Shown one piece after another: positions 36,089 to 44,115 of a stretch of 64,000 nt of DNA. The stretch spans positions 11,511 to 75,510 of the forward strand of contig CAYRKW010000007.1 in NCBI GenBank assembly GCA_964425135.1, read 5' to 3'. Every line of letters begins with the position of its first letter. The stretch's first letter is position 1. The DNA is from CAYLLD01 sp964425135. GTDB lineage: Bacteria; Pseudomonadota; Alphaproteobacteria; Rhodobacterales; Rhodobacteraceae. The position numbers and the translations under genes are program-made. The notes beneath the pieces are model-generated. The model made no database searches and was not told the DNA's origin. It was given only the letters and a program-made list of their open reading frames with translations.

Positions 36089-36268
36089 CTATTCGGGGCA
36101 GCATAGGTTTTCGGCGCACAAGTATTGTCCGGCCGGGCAGACCAGAGGTTCGATCGGGTTGCCATCCGCATCAAGTTCGACCGCATCGTCCTGTTCATCT
36201 GTCTGAGCGATTGCGGCTGGTGCGAGTGCCAGAGCACTCCAAATCAAGAAAACTGTTATCGGTTTCAT
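36089..36268 (-). CDS. Small exported Cys-rich protein
   Basis: A 59-residue protein: signal peptide MKPITVFLIWSALALAPAAIAQ, an acidic linker (TDEQDDAVELDADG) and a Cys-rich tail CPAGQYLCAENLCCPE. A GGGGG ribosome-binding run lies eight bases before the ATG. It is ten bases upstream of the larger Cys-containing exported protein, so the two probably form an operon. Function unknown; the tail could bind metal or form disulfides with the partner. Confidence 0.65.
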   Translation of the reverse strand: MKPITVFLIWSALALAPAAIAQTDEQDDAVELDADGNPIEPLVCPAGQYLCAENLCCPE

Positions 36269-36471
36269 GTTAACCCCCATGTCGATCAGCGTGTGCGCCT
36301 GATTGTGCATAATTTTACAGTGAAACGAAGTGCGTATTGCCACTATTTTGCATGAGAATCGCCGCCCAAACGGGTGAAAACTTCGAAACAAACAGCGTTG
36401 GGGGCGCTCACTTCATCGCGATCCGACATAATTTGCTTGAATTGCGCGGTCCTGGCGGCACATGATTTCGC

Positions 36472-37017
36472 ATGATCAAAGGCCTTACACTCGCGTTGCT
36501 GCTCGCGGCAACGACTGCGCAGGCGCAAAGCTGCCCGCCGCTACCAGATCGCTCTGCTGAGCGGCGTGATCTGCTCAAAGCGCTGCGGTTTTCGCCTGAT
36601 CCTGCCGCTGGTGTTGAAGCTGCAAATGCGGTTTGGGCGTTTTGGACCACAGCGCCGGATGAGACAGCGCAGGATATGCTGGATCGCGGGATGGCAGCGA
36701 TGCGTGATCAAAGGCCGGATATTGCAGAAAGTATATTGGAAGATCTGGTCGCCTATTGTCCCGATTTTGCAGAAGGCTGGAATCAAAGGGCGTTCGCGCG
36801 GTTTTTGAATTCGAAGCTCGATGCCTCGTTGGAAGATATCGCAGCGGCTCTGAAACTGGAGCCGGATCATTTCGGAGCGCTCTCTGGGCGGGCAATGATT
36901 TTGGTGCGGCAGGGACGATCCCGACTGGCCCAAATCGCGCTACGCCGTGCCGTTTTGGTACATCCCTGGCTGTCTGAGCGACAATTTTTGGAAGAAATTC
37001 CTGGACAGGAATTGTGA
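36472..37017 (+). CDS. Exported TPR-like protein
   Basis: A 181-residue protein with a signal peptide ending QAQS and at least two TPR-like helix pairs (residues 85-160: AEGWNQRAFARFLNSKLDAS... and HFGALSGRAMILVRQGRSR...). Such periplasmic TPR proteins scaffold envelope complexes. It stands alone, divergent from the Cys-rich pair. Family membership beyond TPR is not recognised. Confidence 0.75.
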   Translation: MIKGLTLALLLAATTAQAQSCPPLPDRSAERRDLLKALRFSPDPAAGVEAANAVWAFWTTAPDETAQDMLDRGMAAMRDQRPDIAESILEDLVAYCPDFAEGWNQRAFARFLNSKLDASLEDIAAALKLEPDHFGALSGRAMILVRQGRSRLAQIALRRAVLVHPWLSERQFLEEIPGQEL

Positions 37018-37228
37018 TAAAAATGCGGATAAGCGACTTTAAGCCGGTTTAAGTAATTGATTTTAAAAGAAAAAAATTAGACCTCCAGCCCGTGGTAAAG
37101 AAAGTGTAAAAAAATGCAATTTTGCTAATTATTTGCCTTTTTTTTGTCTCAATTGAAGGTAATAAGATGTGTGTCGGCAGGATAGTCGGCGATTGTAAAC
37201 CGAAATAATGGGATTGAAAGTTCAGACA

Positions 37229-37486
37229 ATGTTCGCGGTTCGTGACATCATTACACGCTTTTGGAAGGATCAGGGCGGCGGTGTGCCGGTCGAGGTGATC
37301 GCCTTGACAGGGTCGCTTGTTCTTCTGGGCGTAACTGTAATGGAAACCCAACAAACCGGTGTACCAGCAGAAGGCGTCGAGTCGACTGAGGAAGTGTTTG
37401 TTCGCAAGTGCGGACAGCGTGTTGCCACCTCAACGGAAACAAGCATTGCTCTCCCGCAAGTGGGATCGAGCAACGCGTGTAACTGA
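37229..37486 (+). CDS. Small membrane protein, possible Flp-like prepilin
   Basis: About 85 residues. The N-terminus FWKDQGGGVPVEVIALTGSLVLLGVTV resembles Flp/TadE-type class III signals: a charged leader, a Gly at the presumed cleavage site, Glu at +5 and a hydrophobic stretch. A polar tail with two Cys follows. No tad/cpa secretion genes are in the window, so this would be an orphan pilin-like protein. ATG 37208 would add seven residues. Identification is tentative. Confidence 0.45.
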   Translation: MFAVRDIITRFWKDQGGGVPVEVIALTGSLVLLGVTVMETQQTGVPAEGVESTEEVFVRKCGQRVATSTETSIALPQVGSSNACN

Positions 37487-37526
37487 GTCTCGCTTACGCA
37501 AATAGCCTTCTTGACGGCAACGAATG

Positions 37527-37575
37527 AACAGGCCACCCTCAGCGAACTTAAAGCTAGGGGTGGCCTGTTTTGTTT
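37527..37575 (+). terminator. Perfect 12-bp stem terminator touching rhomboid start
   Basis: AACAGGCCACCC at 37527-37538 pairs fully with GGGTGGCCTGTT at 37558-37569, then TTGTTT. It ends the pilin-like gene transcript. The only reasonable start codon for the rhomboid gene (TTG 37570) lies in its T run, so the hairpin may also limit rhomboid translation or read-through. Confidence 0.85.
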
Positions 37576-38328
37576 CCCATCAGAGATCATAATCCTTCGG
37601 GGCGTATTCCATATGTGACATATGCGCTGATCGCGGCCAATATCGGCATCTTCCTGATGTATTTTGCGATCATTGGGCAGGATGCGAAATTTGCGTCATT
37701 CCTGGATAACTGGGCGATGATCCCGGCTGAGGTCATGGTGGGCGAGGATCGGCATACGCTGCTGACCTCGATGTTTTTGCATGGCGGGTGGATGCATCTG
37801 GCGGGCAATATGCTGTTTCTATGGATATTTGGCGATAACCTGGAAGATGCCTTCGGGCATCTCGGTTTTCTGGTTTTCTATCTTCTGTGTGGTTTTGCGG
37901 CTGATGCGGCACATCTTTTGTCGGACCCAAACTCGCAGGTGCCGGTTGTCGGCGCATCCGGTGCGATCGCGGGTGTGATGGGCGGGTATCTTTTGCTTTA
38001 TCCCAAAGCGAAGGTCGATATTCTGTTGATATTCATTGTGTTTTTCCGCGTCTTCACCATCCCGGCGTGGATCGTTTTGGCGATCTGGTTTGGCATTCAG
38101 GTGTTCAGCGGCGCGGCGAGCACGGCCGAAGGCGGCGGAGTAGCTTATTGGGCGCATGCGGGTGGATTTGTAGCTGGCCTCATCTTCGCCCTGCCGTACT
38201 GGCTGCGCAACGGAGGGGTGCGTTTTTGGAGCGCCAATGACTATCACCCACCGCATCCTGACGGAAAAATTCCCGAGCGTATCAGCAATATTCCGGTGGT
38301 GCAGCGTCGCGGCGGATCGCGCCGATGA
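37570..38328 (+). CDS. Rhomboid family intramembrane serine protease
   Basis: A 252-residue, six- to seven-helix membrane protease. The catalytic Ser is in VGASGAIAGVMG (about residue 137), the catalytic His in YWAHAGGFVAGL, and the HxxxN motif is MFLHGGWMHLAGNMLF. It cleaves transmembrane substrates within the inner membrane. FPIRDHNPSGRIPYVTYALI is the usual N-terminus of these proteins, so the start must be TTG 37570 although no clear ribosome-binding site is free. The stop overlaps the GFA gene by four bases. Confidence 0.92.
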   Translation: MFPIRDHNPSGRIPYVTYALIAANIGIFLMYFAIIGQDAKFASFLDNWAMIPAEVMVGEDRHTLLTSMFLHGGWMHLAGNMLFLWIFGDNLEDAFGHLGFLVFYLLCGFAADAAHLLSDPNSQVPVVGASGAIAGVMGGYLLLYPKAKVDILLIFIVFFRVFTIPAWIVLAIWFGIQVFSGAASTAEGGGVAYWAHAGGFVAGLIFALPYWLRNGGVRFWSANDYHPPHPDGKIPERISNIPVVQRRGGSRR

Positions 38329-38693
38329 GCGAGCATGTCTGTGCGTCCTGCCATTGTGGTGCGGTTGTTTTGTCGTTTAAATTGCATAATGGACTAGAGG
38401 AGGCGCGGCGTTGTGATTGTTCGTTTTGCATGCGCCGGGGTGCGGTGGCAGCGACGGTGAAGTTGGGCGATCTGGAGGTTGTGAAGGGCGAAGAAAACCT
38501 GTCGCTTTATTCGTTCAACACCCACACGGCGAAACATTATTTTTGCAAAACCTGCGGGATTTATACCCACCATCAGCGGCGCTCTAACCCGGATGAGTTT
38601 GGGGTGAATATCGGGAATATTCAGGGGGTTAATGTCCGGTCTTTGGGCGAGATCGGGTGGGTTGACGGGATCAATCATCCATCGGACGCATAA
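38325..38693 (+). CDS. GFA (glutathione-dependent formaldehyde-activating-like) zinc protein
   Basis: A 122-residue protein with the GFA/CENP-V zinc-binding Cys pattern: CASCHCG near the start, CDCSFC at about residues 28-33 and FCKTCG at about 73-78. Family members bind zinc; the formaldehyde-glutathione activity is proven only for the founding enzyme. It is translationally coupled to the rhomboid gene. Given a serine-cycle island a few kilobases away, a C1 link is possible but not shown. Confidence 0.85.
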   Translation: MSEHVCASCHCGAVVLSFKLHNGLEEARRCDCSFCMRRGAVAATVKLGDLEVVKGEENLSLYSFNTHTAKHYFCKTCGIYTHHQRRSNPDEFGVNIGNIQGVNVRSLGEIGWVDGINHPSDA

Positions 38694-38777
38694 GTGCGAT
38701 TTGGTGACAATCCGCACATCTTTTCTTTTGAAAGTCGGGAATAAAAAGGGTGTCTTCCCTGACAGTGTTCCTTAAAA

Positions 38778-38812
38778 AAGGGCGCTCGCATCACGCGGCG
38801 CTCTTCTTTTTT
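38778..38812 (+). terminator. Bidirectional intrinsic terminator
   Basis: AAGGGCGC at 38778-38785 pairs with GCGCTCTT at 38798-38805 (one G-T pair), flanked by A6 on the left and a T-rich run (CTTTTTT) on the right. Ends the rhomboid-GFA unit. Confidence 0.85.
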
Positions 38813-38839
38813 GTCATCGATTGGTGGGTAAAACAGTGG

Positions 38840-38883
38840 ATGCACAGGCTATGCACAATCGATGCACAAAGCATACACGGTTT
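38840..38883. repeat. 11-bp-period ATGCACA array, copy B
   Basis: Four units at exact 11-base spacing begin at 38840, 38851, 38862 and 38873 (three ATGCACA, one ATACACG). The second unit is identical to the second unit of copy A, and the third shares eight bases with it. Confidence 0.85.
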
Positions 38884-38905
38884 TGCGGCAATTCCCTCAA
38901 ACGGA

Positions 38906-38987
38906 GCGGCCCTTGCGGGCCGCACGACATGTCATTTCACACGCGTTGCGTGTGAAATCAGTGTGAGTATTTGCTGGAAAGATGAAG
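38906..38987. repeat. Two-hairpin intergenic element with GAGTA-tail, copy B
   Basis: First hairpin GCGGCCC-TTGC-GGGCCGC (38906-38923), second hairpin ATTTCACACGC-GTT-GCGTGTGAAAT (38934-38958), then the tail GAGTATTTGCTGGAAAGATG. Same order as at 18556-18650. It follows an ATGCACA array here too. Confidence 0.7.
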
Positions 38988-39003
38988 CGTGATGGCGTTC
39001 GGG

Positions 39004-39663
39004 TTAGCGCGTCGGTGCCGCGTGTTGATCGCGAATATCGCTGAGCACCTGGGTCCAGAGGGCGGGTTCCTGGGCGCCGTTCACGACATATTTGTTGTCG
39101 ATGATAAAACAGGGCACGCCGGTCACTCCGATTTTGCGATAGTGTTCGTCTTCGGCAATGACATCTTCGCGGTCGGCATCGGTGGCCAGAAGGCGTGCGA
39201 CCATGACGCGGTCCATGCCTGATGCAGCTGCAACATCGCATAGCACGGTGTGATCGGAGATATCCTGGCCTTCTTCGAAATAGGCTTTGAACAAACCGTC
39301 GACGACGCCGTTTTGGCGCGCTTCGGAGCGGGACCATTTGATCAGCCGGTGGGCATCGATGGTGTTCGGCGTGCGGGTGATTTTGTCGAAATGGACATCG
39401 AGGCCGGAGGCATAGGCCGCTTCTTCGATTTGTTTATAGAAGCTCATGGCACGCTCTTTGCCGAATTTGGCTTCGAGATATTCCTGACGTCCAACGCCTT
39501 CGGGGGGCATGTGTGGATTGAGCTGAAACGTGCGCCAGTGAACGTCAAACGGCGTGTCGCCTGCAGTTTCGAGCGCTTTGTTGAAGCGGGTTTTGCCGAT
39601 GTAGCACCATGGGCAGATTGGATCGGATACCAGATCAAGTGGGATCAATTGGGTGGATTCCAT
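39004..39663 (-). CDS. FrnE-like DsbA-family oxidoreductase
   Basis: A 219-residue cytoplasmic thioredoxin-fold protein. The active-site motif CPWC is at residues 17-20 (SDPICPWCYIGKTRF), and GVTGVPCFIIDNKYVVNGAQ is the cis-Pro region. FrnE-like proteins act as disulfide isomerases or oxidoreductases. The gene start overlaps the end of the upstream acyl-CoA synthetase by 19 bases, so they form an operon. Confidence 0.88.
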   Translation of the reverse strand: MESTQLIPLDLVSDPICPWCYIGKTRFNKALETAGDTPFDVHWRTFQLNPHMPPEGVGRQEYLEAKFGKERAMSFYKQIEEAAYASGLDVHFDKITRTPNTIDAHRLIKWSRSEARQNGVVDGLFKAYFEEGQDISDHTVLCDVAAASGMDRVMVARLLATDADREDVIAEDEHYRKIGVTGVPCFIIDNKYVVNGAQEPALWTQVLSDIRDQHAAPTR

Positions 39664-41174
39664 GCGCGCAGGGCCTTTCGGTTGAGTTTTCCGTTCGCCA
39701 TTTTGGGCAGTTCGGGAAGATGGATATAGGCGCGCGGCTGTTTGTGGCGTGCGAGCCGGTCCTCGATATAGGTGTGGAGCGCGGTTTGTTCAATCGGCAG
39801 ATGCGCTTCGTAAAATGCTGCGATGATGGTCGCCCCTTGAGATGTTGTGAGGCTTGTGACCGCGCAGTTGGTGATGTCGGGATGGGCGTTGAGCGTGGCC
39901 TCGATTTCTTGCGGGGCAATGCGATAGCCGCCTGCGGTCATCAGATCATCTGCACGGCCTTTGTGGCTGATACGGTTTTGCACGTCCATTTGCGCCAGAT
40001 CACCAGTGACGAACCAGTCGTTCTTCAGGGGCAGATGCGGCGCGGCGTCTTTGCGGTGATATCCGAGCATGAGCCCGGGGTCTGAGTTATGGATCGCAAG
40101 ATCGCCGGTTTTGCCTAGCTCCGTCGGGCTTGCGTTCTCATCAAGGATAGCGATGGTGCGTCCCCGTTGGGGTTTGGGGGCGGGGCAGGACGGGTTTGAG
40201 GAGATATAGGTGGAGCATTCGCTCATCCCCAGGGCGCTGTAGATGGGTGTGCCGGTTTTGGCCTGCCATCTGCGCGCGATATCGGCAGGAAGATGTTCGC
40301 CTGCGCTTAAGGAGTGGCGCAGGCTGGGGAGAGGGCGGGCGGTATCGAGCGATTGGCGAAAGATGCCGGGGGCGGCGGCGAAGATGCTGGCGTTATGGGT
40401 CTCGATCAGGGCAGGCCAAATGCCGCGCTCGGGTGGTCCTGTGTAGATGAGCGCGGTTGCGTTCATCGCCCATGGGTCAAGCAACCCTGTGCCAAGCGTG
40501 TAGGTCCAGTTGAATGCGCCTGCATGGAGCAGCCGGTCGTTTTCGCGCAGATCGTACCAGTCGCGCCACATCATCCGCCGCGCCCAGACCGCGCGATGGG
40601 CGTGGACGACCCCTTTGGGGGTGCCGGAGCTGCCGGAGGTGTAAACGATATAGGCCGGGTCGTCTTTGTGGGTATCGCTGGGCGTTGCGGCTGGCTCGTG
40701 GCGCATCTCAATCAGGATGTTTTGATCGATGATGGGGGGGGACGGGTTTGGTGCGTCCAATTCGGCCCCCAGAACAATCGCGCGCACGTCTCCGAGATCG
40801 GCGAGGATGCGCGCAAATTCGCCTGGTGTTAGAGCGGCAGAGGTCGGGACGGGCAGCGCACCGATGGTGATGGCTGCGAGGAAGGCTATGGGGAATTCTG
40901 GTGTGTTGCCAAGACGCAGGGCTATGATATCGCCTTTTTTAATCCCGTGTTTGAGAAGACCTGTCGCGGTGGAGAGGATGGCGGATTGGAGCTGGGTGCT
41001 GGTCCATGACTGCGCGATATGGCCCGCAGATGCGATGCACTCCAGGATCACTTTGTCGGGGGAGGGAGCTGCGCGCGCGAAGATGTAGGACGCCAGATTG
41101 AAGCGCTCCGGGCAGGGCGTTGATTGGCTGGACAGATAATGCGCGCGTTGTGACATTGGGGATGTTTTGGCCAT
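39645..41174 (-). CDS. AMP-dependent acyl-CoA synthetase
   Basis: A 509-residue adenylate-forming enzyme. The P-loop is YTSGSSGTPKGVVHAH, with YSALGMSECS and WFVTGDLAQMD as the A5 and A7 motifs and the C-terminal catalytic Lys in KMANGKLNRKAL. It activates a carboxylic acid to the CoA thioester; aromatic acids are possible because the size and layout resemble benzoate-CoA ligases. The start could also be 41156. The frame continues upstream to 41453 but that region overlaps rpmB and its promoter, so it is not coding. Confidence 0.85.
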   Translation of the reverse strand: MAKTSPMSQRAHYLSSQSTPCPERFNLASYIFARAAPSPDKVILECIASAGHIAQSWTSTQLQSAILSTATGLLKHGIKKGDIIALRLGNTPEFPIAFLAAITIGALPVPTSAALTPGEFARILADLGDVRAIVLGAELDAPNPSPPIIDQNILIEMRHEPAATPSDTHKDDPAYIVYTSGSSGTPKGVVHAHRAVWARRMMWRDWYDLRENDRLLHAGAFNWTYTLGTGLLDPWAMNATALIYTGPPERGIWPALIETHNASIFAAAPGIFRQSLDTARPLPSLRHSLSAGEHLPADIARRWQAKTGTPIYSALGMSECSTYISSNPSCPAPKPQRGRTIAILDENASPTELGKTGDLAIHNSDPGLMLGYHRKDAAPHLPLKNDWFVTGDLAQMDVQNRISHKGRADDLMTAGGYRIAPQEIEATLNAHPDITNCAVTSLTTSQGATIIAAFYEAHLPIEQTALHTYIEDRLARHKQPRAYIHLPELPKMANGKLNRKALRAWNPPN

Positions 41175-41352
41175 AGCGCTGCCCGCGTGCAAGGTTGCAA
41201 GCGGAGACGGGGTAAAATATGTGGATTTGCGCGGCGCGTTGGTCTCACAAGATGGCTTGACGGCTGGAAGGTAGATGCGTAAAGGGTCGGCTCGAAATTC
41301 AGGCACCCGCGCGATTATGCGCGCCCGCCAAAAGCCGTAAGGACAGATGGTC

Positions 41353-41640
41353 ATGTCGAGAGTATGTGAATTGACGGGCAAGGGCCCGATGGTTGGTAAC
41401 AATGTCAGCCACGCCAACAACAAAACGCGCCGCCGTTTTCTGCCGAACCTCAATCAAGTGACATTGCAGAGCGAGACGTTGGGACGGGGCTTTAGCTTTC
41501 GGGCCGCCGCATCTGCGATCCGTACGGTTGATCACCGTGGCGGTTTGGATGCGTTCTTGCTCAAAGCCAAGGACAGCGAGTTGTCGGCGAGTGCCTTGAA
41601 GGTCAAGCGCGATATTCAAAAGGCGCAAGCCGCAGGGTAA
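41353..41640 (+). CDS. rpmB: 50S ribosomal protein L28
   Basis: A 95-residue basic protein. SRVCELTGKGPMVGNNVSHANNKT is the conserved L28 N-terminus; it lies in the large ribosomal subunit near the exit region. AAGGA ten bases upstream supports ATG 41353 rather than 41347. It is divergent from the acyl-CoA synthetase and ends at a clear terminator. Confidence 0.97.
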   Translation: MSRVCELTGKGPMVGNNVSHANNKTRRRFLPNLNQVTLQSETLGRGFSFRAAASAIRTVDHRGGLDAFLLKAKDSELSASALKVKRDIQKAQAAG

Positions 41641-41665
41641 ACCCCGTCGCGCTGATCAGGATTTG

Positions 41666-41698
41666 CAGCCTCGCAGGAATGCGGGGCTGTTTCATTTT
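41666..41698 (+). terminator. Intrinsic terminator of rpmB
   Basis: CAGCCTCGCA at 41666-41675 pairs with TGCGGGGCTG at 41680-41689 (GGAA tetraloop, one G-T pair), followed by TTTCATTTT. Confidence 0.9.
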
Positions 41699-41740
41699 GT
41701 CGCTTTGAAATGATGCGCGCAGCTCCATAAATACGGCGAT

Positions 41741-42196
41741 ATGAAAAAACTTTTGGGCATATGTGGTCTGTGGCTGCTGATGAGTTCCAGCGCATGGGCA
41801 GACGGGATCGTTATCGAGGACGCTTACGCGAGGTCCAACGGGCCGATGGCGAAGGCGGGCGCAGCCTTTTTGGTTATTCGCAATGATGGCGCGGTCGATG
41901 ATACGCTGGTCGGTGTGTCGTCGGATGTGGCGCGGATGGTCGAGTTGCACACGCATGTGTTCGAGAATGACGTGGCGCGGATGGTGGCGCTTGAGGATGG
42001 GATTACGATTGCAGCGGGCGAGGCGCATCGTCTTGAACGTGGCGGCGATCATGTGATGTTCATGGGGCTTGAAGCGCCGTTCAAACAGGGTGAGAGCGTG
42101 CCGGTTGTGTTTGTCTTTGAAAAGGCGGGCGAGATTGCGGTTGAGATCGAGGTTGATCTGGAGCGCAAGCCGGATGGGGATCATTCGAACCATTAG
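41741..42196 (+). CDS. Periplasmic copper chaperone PCu(A)C
   Basis: A 151-residue exported protein with signal peptide MKKLLGICGLWLLMSSSAWA. The copper motif H/M-x10-M-x21-H-x-M is recognisable in MVELHTHVFENDVARM and the later HVMFMG. It carries Cu(I) in the periplasm, usually for the CuA or CuB site of cytochrome oxidase. The mature N-terminus begins DGIVIEDAYARSN, typical of the family. No other copper genes are adjacent. Confidence 0.92.
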   Translation: MKKLLGICGLWLLMSSSAWADGIVIEDAYARSNGPMAKAGAAFLVIRNDGAVDDTLVGVSSDVARMVELHTHVFENDVARMVALEDGITIAAGEAHRLERGGDHVMFMGLEAPFKQGESVPVVFVFEKAGEIAVEIEVDLERKPDGDHSNH

Positions 42197-42227
42197 GTAT
42201 TCGGCTTTTTGGCGTTATGTGATCAAG

Positions 42228-42303
42228 CGGTGAGCCGCTGGCGCGGCTCTCGTCATTTGTTTTGCGCTTGCGCGCGCAGCGGGATATTTTTGAACCAAAG
42301 ATG
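42228..42303. repeat. Two-hairpin intergenic element with GGATATTT-tail, copy 1
   Basis: CGGTGAGCCGC, loop TGGC, GCGGCTC, then ATTTG, a TTGCGC...GCGCAG hairpin and the tail GGATATTTTTGAACCAAAG. Nearly the same 74-76-base sequence recurs at 58135-58208, and the tail again at 60711-60732. Confidence 0.85.
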
Positions 42304-42322
42304 TGTGGTCGTGCATTTGGGA

Positions 42323-43012
42323 TCAGGCATTGCAGAGCTCTTTGACCCATGCGGGGACGAGTTTTGTTGCTGGGCCGTGGCGCGTTTCGTCGAACTGAGG
42401 TGATATCTTGCTGGGCTCAAGGTTTAGCTCAAGGCAGTAGGCGCCGTTTGCTTTTGCTTGGGCTGCAAAGGAAGCTGCGGGATAGACGTTTCCGGATGTG
42501 CCGATTGAGACGAAGGTTGCGCAAGCGGTGAGGGCATCGTTGATGCGGTCCATGTGGTAGGGCATTTCGCCGAACCAGACCACATCGGGGCGCACGGTGT
42601 TTGCTTTACAAGACGGACAAGCATCGGCGGCGGTCATTTTAGCGGCGGCGGGCCAGCGGTGCTGGCAGCTGGCGCAAAGGGCGGTGACATGGCTGCCGTG
42701 CATGTGGATAACGCGGTTGGCGCCGCCTTGTTCGTGCAGGTTATCGACATTTTGGGTGATGATGAGACTATTGCGGGCTGCCTCCAGTTTCGCGAGAGCG
42801 ATATGGGCGGCGTTGGGGGTCACTTTTGCCAGATTGGCGCGTCTCATATTATAAAACTCATAGACAAGTTCGGGATTTCGGGCGAACCCTTGGGGTGTGG
42901 CGACGTCCTCAATGTCATATTGCGACCAGATGCCGCCAGCCGAGCGAAACGTGTCTATGCCGCTTTCCGCCGATATACCGGCGCCTGTAAGGATCACGAT
43001 GGGATCTTGCAT
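42323..43012 (-). CDS. cobB: NAD-dependent protein deacylase (sirtuin)
   Basis: A 229-residue Sir2 protein. NAD loop GAGISAESGIDTFR, TQNVDNLHEQGG, catalytic His in HMHGSH and two zinc Cys pairs (CASC and CPSC) are all present. It removes acyl groups from lysines using NAD+, for example on acetyl-CoA synthetase. YxxR residues of class III desuccinylases appear as FYNMRR. Start 43012 gives the usual short N-terminus; an in-frame extension to 43093 is possible but not needed. Confidence 0.93.
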   Translation of the reverse strand: MQDPIVILTGAGISAESGIDTFRSAGGIWSQYDIEDVATPQGFARNPELVYEFYNMRRANLAKVTPNAAHIALAKLEAARNSLIITQNVDNLHEQGGANRVIHMHGSHVTALCASCQHRWPAAAKMTAADACPSCKANTVRPDVVWFGEMPYHMDRINDALTACATFVSIGTSGNVYPAASFAAQAKANGAYCLELNLEPSKISPQFDETRHGPATKLVPAWVKELCNA

Positions 43013-43091
43013 ACGCTCGGTAAGGTAGCACAAAGTTTGGATTTGCACAGTATTGCCGGTTTTCACGCCAGAGACCAATGTATTGGAACCC

Positions 43092-43517
43092 ATGAATAGA
43101 CCGCTTCACCTTTGGATTGTTGGTATCGCGTCGATCCTCTGGAATTCAGGTCGCGCGATTGAGCACTTTCTTTTGCAGACCAACAATGATGCGTTAATGG
43201 CCGGAATGCCGCAATTGCAGTTGGAGTATGTGTCCAATTTCCCCAAGATTGCCGTGGTGGTTTGGACAGTGTCGATTGTTGCGTGTTTTCTGGGATCGAT
43301 ATGCCTTTTCGCGCAAAAGCGCGTTGCGATCTGGGCTTTTGCAGTTGGTTTTTTGTCTATGATCGCATGTTTCGTGTTCGTATCTATATTTCACGAACCA
43401 TCACCATTTGATATTTTTGGCCGTTTGATGTGGGTTACTTTACTGGTCTATACGGCCATCGCCGCATTTCTGGTGTGGTACGCCTTAAGATTGAGCGAAG
43501 ATGGTACGTTGAAATGA
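43092..43517 (+). CDS. Four-helix membrane protein of unknown function
   Basis: A 141-residue protein with four predicted membrane helices (LHLWIVGIASILWNSG, VVVWTVSIVACFLGSICLF, VAIWAFAVGFLSMIACFVFV, LLVYTAIAAFLVWYAL). I do not recognise a named domain. Its stop overlaps the start of the tyrosine phosphatase gene as ATGA, so the two are co-translated. It is divergent from the sirtuin. Confidence 0.7.
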   Translation: MNRPLHLWIVGIASILWNSGRAIEHFLLQTNNDALMAGMPQLQLEYVSNFPKIAVVVWTVSIVACFLGSICLFAQKRVAIWAFAVGFLSMIACFVFVSIFHEPSPFDIFGRLMWVTLLVYTAIAAFLVWYALRLSEDGTLK

Positions 43518-43960
43518 AGCTTCTGTTTATCTGCCTTGGCAATATTTGCCGCTCGCCCACGGCGCAGGCGGTATTTGAACACATGGCGAAGGATGCGGGT
43601 GTTTGGGTCGAATGCGATAGCGCGGGCACCGGCAATTGGCACAGCGGGTCTGCACCTTATGCACCGATGCAAAAAGCGGCAGGCCTGCGCGGGATTGCGA
43701 TGGCGCATTTGCGCGCGCGGCAAGTTGAGACGCGCGATTTTGAGAAATTCGATCTGATCATCGGGATGGACCGGGAAAATTACGATGATCTGAGGCGCAT
43801 CTGTCCTGAAGAGCATTGGGGCAAATTGCATATGTTGCTTGACTACGCAGATGGCGCGGCGCGAGAGGTGCCTGATCCGTATTACACGCGCGATTTTGAA
43901 ACCGCGCTAGATTTGATCGAAGCCGGCTGCGCGGGCTTGTTGGCGCAGGTCTCTGGTTAG
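43514..43960 (+). CDS. Low-molecular-weight protein-tyrosine phosphatase
   Basis: A 148-residue enzyme with the classical P-loop CLGNICRSPTAQ at residues 7-18 and the general-acid Asp in the late motif VPDPYY. It dephosphorylates tyrosine residues, often on Wzc-like kinases for polysaccharide export, although no such kinase is in the window. Coupled to the preceding membrane protein. This is the second LMW-PTP-fold gene of the window and the more canonical one. Confidence 0.93.
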   Translation: MKLLFICLGNICRSPTAQAVFEHMAKDAGVWVECDSAGTGNWHSGSAPYAPMQKAAGLRGIAMAHLRARQVETRDFEKFDLIIGMDRENYDDLRRICPEEHWGKLHMLLDYADGAAREVPDPYYTRDFETALDLIEAGCAGLLAQVSG

Positions 43961-44115
43961 GTTGCGATTGGTCTTAACGCACCGGCGTGCCGCCGCTGTG
44001 GTTAACGGGAGACAATTTGGGCGCACAATGCACAGGCTGTCCCGTGAGCGCCACAATTGTCCCTCATGCTCATGCGCGTAAAAAGAGTTGTGTGTTTAAG
44101 TGTGAGGGTGAAGTA

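Noticed and set aside
41175..41453. N-terminal extension of the acyl-CoA synthetase
   Set aside because: It would overlap rpmB and lacks homology-like sequence; the family start lies near 41156-41174.
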